Below are positions 1 to 6,309 of a stretch of 9,477 nucleotides of DNA, piece by piece. Each line of letters begins with the position of its first letter. Position 1 is the stretch's first letter. Both the position numbers and the translations under genes were made by a program. Below the pieces are notes generated by a model. It was not told the DNA's origin and did not search any database. It saw nothing but the letters and a program-made list of their open reading frames with translations. Origin of the DNA: DATLZM01 sp035559315 (lineage in GTDB: Bacteria > Actinomycetota > UBA4738 > HRBIN12); assembly GCA_035559315.1 (NCBI GenBank), contig DATMBJ010000233.1:1-9477 (forward strand). Direction: 5' to 3'.

Positions 1-2
1 CG

Positions 3-470
3 GGCGCGGCGCCGGGGCTCCTCTGGGACCTGCTCCGGCTGGGCGAGCGGGCGGAGGAGGCGCTGGCGCGGGCCCTGGCCCCCGTGGGCCTCTCCCCCGC
101 CAAGTACCGGCTCCTGGCCGAGCTGGCCGCGGCGCCCCCCGAGGGGCTGCCGCTCCGGGAGCTCGGACGCCGCATGGGACGGTCGGCGCCCGACGTGACC
201 GAGCTCGCAGCCCGGCTCGAGCGGGAGGGCCTGATCCGTCGGGTCCGCGCCGAGCAGGATCGCAGGATCGTGCGCGCGGCGCTCACCCCGGAGGGCCGGC
301 GCGTGCTCGGGGCGGCGACCCCGGGGGCGGTCGAGGCCGAACGGCGCCTGCGGCGCCTGCTGGGCGACGAGGGGTGGCGCTCGCTCGCGCGGGCGGCGGA
401 GCGGGTGGAGGCGCGGGCTCGGGCGGCGGGTCCCCGGGGGAGGGACCGGGCGCGACCTGTGGCAGGATGA
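3..470 (+). CDS. MarR-family transcriptional regulator (5' end outside window)
   Basis: This is the 3' part of a winged helix-turn-helix regulator. The reading frame is open from base 3 with no credible start before the GTG at 84. The residues encoded by 3-83 (LLWDLLRLGERAEEALARAL) look like the first dimerisation helix of a MarR protein, so the gene almost certainly begins upstream and 84 is not the true start. A recognition-helix region follows (LPLRELGRRMGRSAPDVTELAARLEREGLIRR read in two parts), then the wing with the family pattern DRR-I-V-x-x-x-LTPEGRRVL, then a C-terminal helix. MarR proteins bind DNA as dimers, often near their own promoter, and release it on binding small phenolic or other ligands; the ligand here cannot be told. 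The stop lies four bases before the MogA-XdhC start, so the two genes are probably co-transcribed. Confidence 0.8.
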   Translation, partial: GAAPGLLWDLLRLGERAEEALARALAPVGLSPAKYRLLAELAAAPPEGLPLRELGRRMGRSAPDVTELAARLEREGLIRRVRAEQDRRIVRAALTPEGRRVLGAATPGAVEAERRLRRLLGDEGWRSLARAAERVEARARAAGPRGRDRARPVAG

Positions 471-474
471 AGGC

Positions 475-1794
475 GTGGAGGCCGAGACGCCCCGCGCCGC
501 CGTCGTCACCGTCTCCGATGGGGTCCACGCCGGGACGCGCCGGGACGAGTCCGGCGACGTGGCGGAGCGGATGCTCGAGGACGCCGGGTTCGCGGTCGTG
601 CGGCGGGCGGTCGTGCCCGACGAGCGGGAGGAGATCGCCGCGCTGCTCCGGTCGCTGGCCGACGACGGGGTCGAGCTGGTCGTGACGACGGGGGGGACCG
701 GGCTCGGCCCCCGGGACGTCACGCCCGAGGCCACCCGCGACGTCCTGGACCGCGAGGCCCCGGGGCTCGCCGAGGCGATGCGGCGGGCGGGCCTGGAGCG
801 GACGCCGATGGCCGCGCTCTCGCGGGGCCTGGCGGGGGCCCGCGGCCGCACCCTGATCGTGAACCTCCCGGGGAGCCCGCGGGGCGTCCGGGAGGGACTG
901 GAGGCGGTGCTCCCGGCCCTCGGGCACGCCGTCGAGCTCCTCGCGGGGCGGACCGGCGCGCACCCCACGGGCCACGGGGCGAGCGTGGGGGAACCCGGGG
1001 GGACCCACGCCGAGGTCCACGCCCACGCCCCCCCGCGCGCGTCGGCACCCGCCCCGCACGCGCCGGCACCCGCGGCGGGGGCGGTCCGCCGCCCCTGGGT
1101 CGAGGCCAAGGCGGTCAAGATCGTCCAGGGCGCACCCCCCTGCCGCGTGGGGGCCTCGATGCGGATCGTCCCCGGTGGGGAGGTCCACGGCACCCTCGGC
1201 TGCGCCGAGTTCGACGAGGCCGCCGCGGCCATCGCCGTGGAGGTGGACCGGTCGGGGGAGCCGCGGACCGACACGCTCCACCATCCCCTGGGCGAGGTGG
1301 AGGTGTACTTCGAACCCCACCGCCCGCCGCCCCGGCTCGTGGTGGTCTCCGCGACCGACGTGGCCCGGGAGCTCCGCGCCCTCCTCGCCCGGCTGGGCTC
1401 GGAGACCGTGCTCGTCGAGCCTCGCGCGGAACGGGTGACCGCCGAGGACCGGGCGGCCCCGGGCGGGGTCGCGGCCTCGATCGAGGAGGTCGGCCCGGGG
1501 CCCGAGGACGAGGTCGTCCTCACCGACCACGAGGCGCCCGGGGTCGCGGAGGCCGTGGCGGCGGCCCTCCGCGCGGGGGCGCGGTTCGTGGGCGTGATGG
1601 GGAGCCGCCGGCACGTGGGCCGCCACCTGGAGGAGCTCCGGGCGATGGGGTTCGGCGAGGACGACCTGGCGCGGGTCCGGACGCCGGTCGGGCTGGACCT
1701 CGGCGGCCGGTCGGCGCCGGAGATCGCGCTGGCGATCGCCGCGGGCCTGGTCGCCGCCCGCAACGGGCGCGACGGGGGCTGGCTCGACCGGTGA
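475..1794 (+). CDS. MogA/MoaB-XdhC fusion protein (molybdenum cofactor)
   Basis: A 439-residue two-part protein. Residues about 7-160 are a MogA/MoaB domain: VTVSDG at 11-16, the molybdopterin-binding GGTG at 73-76 followed by RDVTPEA with D81, and NLPGSP at 130-135. In the family this domain adenylylates molybdopterin before metal insertion. A Pro/Ala/His-rich linker (about 161-206) leads to an XdhC/CoxI part: the N-terminal signature GTLGCAEFD at 239-247, and a C-terminal XdhC domain (about 286-430) with GVMGSRRH at 373-380 and PVGLDLGGRSAPEIALAI. XdhC binds Moco and presents it for sulfuration and insertion into xanthine dehydrogenase-type enzymes. GTG start with AGGA at 464-467, spacing seven bases. 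The glycine-rich nucleotide motif of the XdhC Rossmann fold is degenerate (SATDVA at 292-297). No molybdo-hydroxylase is in the window. Domain calls are firm; a joint function is inferred. Confidence 0.88.
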   Translation: MEAETPRAAVVTVSDGVHAGTRRDESGDVAERMLEDAGFAVVRRAVVPDEREEIAALLRSLADDGVELVVTTGGTGLGPRDVTPEATRDVLDREAPGLAEAMRRAGLERTPMAALSRGLAGARGRTLIVNLPGSPRGVREGLEAVLPALGHAVELLAGRTGAHPTGHGASVGEPGGTHAEVHAHAPPRASAPAPHAPAPAAGAVRRPWVEAKAVKIVQGAPPCRVGASMRIVPGGEVHGTLGCAEFDEAAAAIAVEVDRSGEPRTDTLHHPLGEVEVYFEPHRPPPRLVVVSATDVARELRALLARLGSETVLVEPRAERVTAEDRAAPGGVAASIEEVGPGPEDEVVLTDHEAPGVAEAVAAALRAGARFVGVMGSRRHVGRHLEELRAMGFGEDDLARVRTPVGLDLGGRSAPEIALAIAAGLVAARNGRDGGWLDR

Positions 1795-3155
1795 GCCGCG
1801 CCCGCCGGGCCGCGGCGCTCCTCGCCGCCTCCGGGCTCCTGGCGGCGGCCGGGCGGGCGGCGGAGGGTTCCTCCCCGGCCCGCGATCCCCGGCCGAACGT
1901 GGTGATCGTGCTCACCGACGACCAGCCCTGGTGGACGATCCCCCACGACCCGCCCCCGATGCCCTGGCTCCAGGCCCGGCTCGAGGACCCCGCCGACCAC
2001 TGGGTACGGTTCCCGCTGGCCTTCGTGAACGTGCCGCTCTGCTGCCCCTCCCGCGCCTCGCTCCTCACCGGCCGGTACGCGCACCGCACGGGGGTCTTGA
2101 CGAACCGGGACGGGGCGCGCCTGGACGAGCGGGACACGATCGCGGTGCGGCTGCGCGACGCCGGCTACCACACGGGCTACGTCGGCAAGTACCTGAACGG
2201 CTACCCGTTCGGGCGCGGCCCGTACGTCCCCCCGGGCTGGGACCGGTGGACCGCGAAGTGGCAGGGGAGCGGGGCCACGGTCTACCTCGACCACGTCCTG
2301 ATCGAGGACGGCCTCGCCGTCCGCCACGGTTCCTCCCCCGGGGACTACCTCACCGACGTCCTCGCCTCCCGGGCGGTCCGGTTCGTCCGCGAGGCGCCCC
2401 GGGACCGCCCGTTCCTCCTCGTGTTCGCCCCCACCGCCCCCCACGCGCCCTGGATGCCGGCCCCGCGCCACGAGGGGACGTTCCTCGCCGCCGACTTCCC
2501 CGACCCGCCGTCGTTCGACCTGGCCGACGTGGGGGACGGGCCGGGATGGGTCCGGGCCCTCCCGCGCCTCCCCGACCCCGGGGGCCTCCGCGCCGTCCGC
2601 CGGGACGCGGCCGAGGCGCTCCTCGCGGTGGACGAGGCGGTCCGGGCCATCGTCGAGGCGCTGCGGGCGCGCGGGGACCTGGAGCGGACCGCGATCTTCG
2701 TCCTCACCGACAACGGCGCGGCCTTCGGCGAGCACCGGTGGGTGGGGAAGGGGTGCCCCTACGACGAGTGCGCCCGGATCCCCTTCCTCGTGCGGCTGCC
2801 GGGGGCCCGGCCGGGCGCCCGGCCCGACCTGGCCTCCGTGGTCGACGTGGCGCCCACCGTCGCCGAGCTGGCCGGCGTCCCCCTCCCCGGGGCGGACGGG
2901 CGGAGCCTGCTCCCGGCGCTCGAGGGCCGTCCGGCTCCGCCCCGGCCCGGCGTGCTCCTCGAGTGGGCGGGGGACCCGACGATCCCCGCCTGGTGGGCGG
3001 TCCGGACGCCCTCCTCCCTCTACGTGGAGTACGCCACCGGCGAGCGCGAGCGCTACGACCTCCGCCGCGACCCGTGGGCCCTGCGGAACCTGGCGGGGCG
3101 GGACCCGGCCGCGGACCGCTCGCTCGCCGCCCTCCTGCGGTCGCTCCGCGGATAG
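1791..3155 (+). CDS. Secreted formylglycine-dependent sulfatase
   Basis: A 454-residue type I sulfatase, which hydrolyses sulfate esters using a formylglycine made from an active-site cysteine. The motif C-x-P-S-R is at C84-C85-P86-S87-R88, followed by LLTGRYAHRTGV. Calcium ligands are visible: D43/D44 in VIVLTDDQ and D307/N308 in VLTDNGA. Further expected residues are K133 (GKYLNGY), H218 (APTAPHAP) and K320 (VGKG). The GKYLNGYP...PPGW stretch resembles N-acetylglucosamine-6-sulfatases, so a sulfated glycan is a plausible substrate, though this is inference. Residues 1-25 look like a Sec signal peptide (two arginines, hydrophobic Ala/Leu core, small residues near 23-25). The GTG start overlaps the stop of the preceding gene as GTGA, implying translational coupling. 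A formylglycine-generating enzyme must be supplied from elsewhere; none is in the window. Confidence 0.9.
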   Translation: MSRARRAAALLAASGLLAAAGRAAEGSSPARDPRPNVVIVLTDDQPWWTIPHDPPPMPWLQARLEDPADHWVRFPLAFVNVPLCCPSRASLLTGRYAHRTGVLTNRDGARLDERDTIAVRLRDAGYHTGYVGKYLNGYPFGRGPYVPPGWDRWTAKWQGSGATVYLDHVLIEDGLAVRHGSSPGDYLTDVLASRAVRFVREAPRDRPFLLVFAPTAPHAPWMPAPRHEGTFLAADFPDPPSFDLADVGDGPGWVRALPRLPDPGGLRAVRRDAAEALLAVDEAVRAIVEALRARGDLERTAIFVLTDNGAAFGEHRWVGKGCPYDECARIPFLVRLPGARPGARPDLASVVDVAPTVAELAGVPLPGADGRSLLPALEGRPAPPRPGVLLEWAGDPTIPAWWAVRTPSSLYVEYATGERERYDLRRDPWALRNLAGRDPAADRSLAALLRSLRG

Positions 3156-3158
3156 ACT
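3153..3158 (+). promoter_or_regulatory. Candidate -10 element for a leaderless phosphoesterase mRNA
   Basis: TAGACT begins with the TAG stop codon of the sulfatase and ends eight bases before the GTG start at 3167. This spacing would start transcription at or next to the GTG. There is no Shine-Dalgarno in the gap, which fits leaderless initiation, but no -35 is recognisable. The phosphoesterase may also simply be read through from the upstream operon. Confidence 0.3.
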
Positions 3159-3166
3159 GCCGCCCC

Positions 3167-4666
3167 GTGCAGCGCAGCCCCGGGACCCCGTCCAGGCGCC
3201 GCGGGGCCCCGTCCGAGGGGGGCCGCCGACCGGGGTTCGTCGCGTTCCTCGCGGCGCTCGGCGCGCTGATCGTGTGGCAGGTGTGGCCGCAGGGGGTCGG
3301 GGCGCCCGAGGCGCGCGGGGGCCGGACCGGGGTCGGCCCGGCCGGGACCCCGACGCCCGGGCCGACGGCGGAGCCCACCGGGCTCCCGCCGCCGGAGGAG
3401 ATCCCGATCGAGCACGTCGTGTTCATGATCAAGGAGAACCGGACGTTCGATCACTACTTCGGGCGGTACCCCGGCGCGATCGGCGCCACCGAGGGGGGCA
3501 CGCTCCGCTGCACCGACGCCGGTTGCGTGGACGGACCGGTGGTGCCGCTGAGACCGGCCCCCGACGTCCAGCCCCACGACATCACCCACGGGTTCGCGTC
3601 GGGGCTCTACGCGATCAACGGCGGGAAGATGAACGGCTTCAACATCATCGGCCAGGGGCGGGACCTCTCCGGCTACGTCCAGCACACCCGCCGCTCGATC
3701 CCCGCCTACTGGGCCTACGCCGACCGGTTCGTCCTCGCGGACATGTTCTTCACCTCGATGTACGGCCCGACCTTCCCCGAGCACCTCTACACCGTGGCCG
3801 CCCAGTCGAACCTCGTCGTCGACAACAAGACGAACGTGGACACCGAGGGGAACTACTGCGACGACCCCCGCGAGTACACGAAGAGGTTCCGCGACGACCT
3901 CACCCGGCGCGAGCTCCGGCTGATCATGCGCCTGGAGGAGCGGATCACGGCCGACATCCCCGACCAGCTCATCCGGATCGCCCGCTACTGGGAGACCATC
4001 CGGACCTGCTTCGACATCCCGGTCCTGCCCGACCAGCTCGAGGAGGCCGGGATCAGCTGGAAGTACTACGCGAACGAGGACCAGTGGATGAACGGGCTCC
4101 AGGCGATCCGCCACATCCGCTTCGGGCCGATGTGGCGGAAGGTCCAGCCGCCCGAGAACTTCATCGAGGACCTGCGGAAGGGAAGGCTCCCTCAGGTCTC
4201 GTGGCTGGTGCCGCCGGAGGGCCTGAACGAGCACCCGGGGGGCGGCCAGAGCGTGTGCGCCGGGGAGAACTGGACCGTGCAACAGGTGAACGCGCTCATG
4301 CGGAGCGAGTTCTGGCCGACCACCGCGCTGATCATCGTGTGGGACGACTTCGGGGGGTTCTACGACCACGTCCCGCCGCCCCACTACGACATCATGGGCC
4401 TCGGGCCCCGGACGCCGGCCCTGATCATCTCCCCGTGGACCCGCCGGGGCGACAACCCCGACGGGGGCTACATCGACCACACCGTGTACGAGTTCTCCTC
4501 GGTCCTCGCGTTCATCGAGCACCTCTTCGGGCTCGAGCCGATGACCGAGCGGGACGCCCGGGCCGACCCGCTCTCCGGCGCGTTCGACTTCTCGCGGCCG
4601 CCGCGGCTGAAGAAGCTGATCCTCCCCTACCGGCAGGACTGCCCGTACTACACGAACCCGGGGTAG
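3167..4666 (+). CDS. Phosphoesterase family protein (phospholipase C / AcpA acid phosphatase type)
   Basis: A 499-residue exported or membrane-anchored phosphoesterase. After a basic N-terminus, residues 23-40 form one hydrophobic segment, then a Gly/Pro/Thr-rich spacer (about 43-78). The family N-terminal motif is HVVFMIKENRTFDHYFG at 83-99 with E90, N91 and nucleophile-region T93. The second half has the expected SWLVPPEGLNEHP (E355-H356-P357) and WDDFGGFYDHVPPPH (D393, D394, D400, H401). Members cleave phosphate monoesters or phospholipid phosphodiesters outside the cytoplasm; which applies here is not decidable. The open frame extends far upstream to 1931, but that part lies over the sulfatase and is low-complexity Pro/Arg/Gly shadow. 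GTG at 3167, eleven bases after the sulfatase stop, is the last start before the hydrophobic segment. There is no Shine-Dalgarno; a TAGACT sits eight bases upstream, which would fit leaderless initiation. Confidence 0.86.
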   Translation: MQRSPGTPSRRRGAPSEGGRRPGFVAFLAALGALIVWQVWPQGVGAPEARGGRTGVGPAGTPTPGPTAEPTGLPPPEEIPIEHVVFMIKENRTFDHYFGRYPGAIGATEGGTLRCTDAGCVDGPVVPLRPAPDVQPHDITHGFASGLYAINGGKMNGFNIIGQGRDLSGYVQHTRRSIPAYWAYADRFVLADMFFTSMYGPTFPEHLYTVAAQSNLVVDNKTNVDTEGNYCDDPREYTKRFRDDLTRRELRLIMRLEERITADIPDQLIRIARYWETIRTCFDIPVLPDQLEEAGISWKYYANEDQWMNGLQAIRHIRFGPMWRKVQPPENFIEDLRKGRLPQVSWLVPPEGLNEHPGGGQSVCAGENWTVQQVNALMRSEFWPTTALIIVWDDFGGFYDHVPPPHYDIMGLGPRTPALIISPWTRRGDNPDGGYIDHTVYEFSSVLAFIEHLFGLEPMTERDARADPLSGAFDFSRPPRLKKLILPYRQDCPYYTNPG

Positions 4667-4681
4667 CCCGCGCGGGCGCCG

Positions 4682-4702
4682 ATGCCGCATCCTGTGCGGC
4701 GT
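4682..4702 (+). repeat. Hairpin abutting the TetR start codon
   Basis: GCCGCA (4684-4689) and TGCGGC (4695-4700) form a perfect six-pair stem with a five-base loop. The stem can extend by a T-G wobble and an A-T pair into the GTG start codon at 4701. It fills most of the 34-base gap after the phosphoesterase. It might end transcription of the upstream gene or limit TetR translation; no T run follows, so neither role is established. Just before it, 4666-4677 is a 12-base GC palindrome. Confidence 0.4.
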
Positions 4703-5390
4703 GACGGGGGACGGGCGGCGGAGCGCGCGGGCGCGGTCGGAGGGCGGGGCCAGGGACCCGCGAGGCGCGGTCAGGAGCCCGCAGGGCGTCGCGACCCGGG
4801 AGCGGATCCTGGCCGCGGCCCGCCAAGTGCTCGCGGCCGAGGGGCTCGAGCGGTTCACGACGCGCCGGGTGGCCGAGCTCGCCGGGATCTCCCACGGGAT
4901 GGTGCACTACCACTTCAAGGACAAGCGGGACCTGATCCTGGCCCTCGTGGTGCACGCCCGCCGGGACTGGATCGAGCCCCTCGAGGAGCTCGTGGACGGG
5001 CCCGGCACGGCCGAGGAACGGATGCGCGCGGTCATCGCCTGGATGGCCGAGCCCGCGACCACCGACGTCCTGCGGGTGCATTTCGCCCTGTACTCCCAGG
5101 CCCTCGCGGACGACGTGGTCCGCCGCCGGATCGCCGCGGAGTACCGGCGGTGGCGGATGCCCTTCGTCCAGCTGTTCCGGGAGCTGCGGGAGGAGCTCGG
5201 GTTAGACGGGTTCGACGCCGACCTGCTCGGGGAGGCCTTCGCCTCCGCCGCTGACGGGCTGGTCCAGCAGCAGTCGTTCGACCCTGCCCTTCCCACGGAG
5301 CGGATGCTGACCCGGCTGTTCGAGCGGCTCGTGGGGGCCCGCCCCCCCGGCCGGCGCCGTCAGCGGGGGTCATCGAGGAAGCGCCGGTAG
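4701..5390 (+). CDS. TetR-family transcriptional regulator
   Basis: A 229-residue TetR protein. After a basic, probably disordered 28-residue N-terminus, residues about 31-77 form the DNA-binding domain: ATRERILAAARQVLAAEG, then the helix-turn-helix TTRRVAELAGISHGMVHYHF (53-72) and KDKRDL. The all-helical ligand and dimer domain follows; its C-terminal part (ASAADGLVQQQSFDP near 181-195) resembles the BetI-like C-terminal group, but this assignment is loose. The start is GTG at 4701, as no ATG, GTG or TTG codon occurs between it and the DNA-binding domain. It begins 34 bases after the phosphoesterase and its last 31 bases overlap the end of the converging nitrilase-like gene. The perfect palindrome at 6242-6263 beyond that gene has the size and style of a TetR operator, making the hydrolase/binding-protein pair its probable target (inference). 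Confidence 0.88.
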   Translation: MTGDGRRSARARSEGGARDPRGAVRSPQGVATRERILAAARQVLAAEGLERFTTRRVAELAGISHGMVHYHFKDKRDLILALVVHARRDWIEPLEELVDGPGTAEERMRAVIAWMAEPATTDVLRVHFALYSQALADDVVRRRIAAEYRRWRMPFVQLFRELREELGLDGFDADLLGEAFASAADGLVQQQSFDPALPTERMLTRLFERLVGARPPGRRRQRGSSRKRR

Positions 5391-6214
5391 GGCTCGAAGG
5401 CCGCCCGGGGGGCCCGCCGGAGATGCTCGAACACGCGGGTCACGCCCCGCGTGCCGCCCGTGCGGACCGCCTCCACCCGGTCCAGGTCGATGAGTTCGAT
5501 CGCGAGCTCCTCTCCCTGGCCCAGCTCGAACAGCGGACGCCCCTCCGGGTCCACGGCGATGCTCCGGCCGCCCCCCACGGTCGTGGCCGCGTTCACGTTC
5601 ACCACGTAGAGCTGGTTGGCGATGGCGTTGGCCCGGGCCAGCACGAGCTCCTGCTCCCGGTCCGGGGTCGTGGTGAGCGTGGGGTGGACGATCAGCTCGG
5701 CACCCGAGAGCGCGAGGCCCCGGGCCACCTCCGGGAACCAGCCGTCGTAGCAGATCATCAGCCCTACCCGGGCCCGCCCCGGGATCTCGAAGACGGTGGC
5801 CGGCCGGTCGCCCGGCTCGGACGTCTCGAACGGGCGCCACGGGAAGAGCTTGCGGTAGGTGGCGACCAGGTCGCCGGCGGGGGAGAAGGCCAGGGCGGTG
5901 TTGTACACGCGGCCGTCGGCCTGCTCGAAGACGGACCCGGCCACCACCCAACGCTCCGCCCGCGCGGCCACCTTCCCTACCCGCTCGGTGAACGGCCCGG
6001 GGACCTCCACCGCCACGCGCTCCGGGAAGTCGGCCGGCCCCGTGGTGAAGGGGTCCTCGCCGGTGAGGTAGAGCTCGGGGAACACGAGCAGATCCACGTC
6101 GGGGAAGACGTGCACGGCCGTCCGCACGTGCTTCTCGAACCGCGCGAGGGTGGCCTCCGGGTCGAAGGCCACCGGTCGCACCTGCGCCGCCAGTACCGTG
6201 AGGAGGCGGGTCAC
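5360..6214 (-). CDS. Carbon-nitrogen hydrolase (nitrilase superfamily), probable amidase
   Basis: A 284-residue cytosolic hydrolase of the nitrilase superfamily, which cleaves C-N bonds of amides, carbamoyl groups or nitriles by a Cys-Glu-Lys mechanism. All catalytic residues are visible: E47 (LLVFPELYLTG), K122 (TYRKLFPW), E130, and C155 (GLMICYDGWFPEVAR). The cysteine context resembles amidases and N-carbamoyl-amine hydrolases more than true nitrilases. The frame opens upstream to 6262, but that extra stretch starts inside the palindrome. GTG at 6214 is preferred: it leads directly into the family first strand (LLTVLAAQV) and lies seven bases after a TACCGT -10 candidate, with no Shine-Dalgarno, so the mRNA is likely leaderless. 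Divergence from a polyamine-type binding protein suggests a polyamine-related amide such as N-carbamoylputrescine or a gamma-glutamyl/acetyl amine as substrate, but this rests on context only. Confidence 0.88.
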   Translation of the reverse strand: MTRLLTVLAAQVRPVAFDPEATLARFEKHVRTAVHVFPDVDLLVFPELYLTGEDPFTTGPADFPERVAVEVPGPFTERVGKVAARAERWVVAGSVFEQADGRVYNTALAFSPAGDLVATYRKLFPWRPFETSEPGDRPATVFEIPGRARVGLMICYDGWFPEVARGLALSGAELIVHPTLTTTPDREQELVLARANAIANQLYVVNVNAATTVGGGRSIAVDPEGRPLFELGQGEELAIELIDLDRVEAVRTGGTRGVTRVFEHLRRAPRAAFEPYRRFLDDPR

Positions 6215-6221
6215 GGGGGGG

Positions 6222-6250
6222 ACGGTACCACCCCGGCGATACTTGACCAA
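6222..6250 (-). promoter_or_regulatory. Candidate promoter of the nitrilase-like gene
   Basis: On the - strand, TTGGTC (6250 down to 6245) and TACCGT (6227 down to 6222) are separated by exactly 17 bases, a sigma-70-type arrangement. The -10 ends seven bases before the GTG at 6214, so transcription would start at or next to the start codon, giving a leaderless mRNA. The -35 lies inside the palindrome at 6242-6263, so a bound repressor would block polymerase. The match is moderate and unproven. Confidence 0.45.
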
Positions 6251-6263
6251 GCGCTTGGTCAAG
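6242..6263. promoter_or_regulatory. 22-base perfect palindrome, probable TetR operator
   Basis: CTTGACCAAGC followed immediately by its exact reverse complement gives 11 of 11 matching arms with no spacer. It lies between the divergent starts of the hydrolase and the binding-protein gene, overlapping the likely -35 of the former. TetR dimers commonly bind palindromes of this length in divergent promoters, and a TetR gene lies just past the hydrolase. I saw no second copy in the window, including upstream of the TetR gene, so autoregulation through this motif is not evident. Confidence 0.7.
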
Positions 6264-6309
6264 ACTCACCATGACGAGCGCAGCACCGGTACGGCGGGGG
6301 GGAACGGGC

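Noticed and set aside
283..1626. 447-codon - strand frame opposite the MogA-XdhC gene
   Set aside because: Pro/Arg/Gly-rich shadow with no family motif; the + strand frame shows two clear families.
1931..3166. Upstream extension of the phosphoesterase frame across the sulfatase gene
   Set aside because: This stretch is repetitive Pro/Arg/Gly and overlaps a well-supported sulfatase; the real protein begins at 3167 just before its hydrophobic segment.
3053..4858. 601-codon - strand frame opposite the phosphoesterase
   Set aside because: Composition is an antisense shadow of the phosphoesterase; no recognisable domain.
6215..6262. Sixteen-residue N-terminal extension of the hydrolase starting at 6262
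   Set aside because: It would be encoded within the palindrome and promoter, and the family fold starts right after GTG 6214.
6242..6263. Naming the palindrome a RutR site
   Set aside because: The outer half-sites agree but the central spacing differs, and no pyrimidine-degradation genes are nearby.
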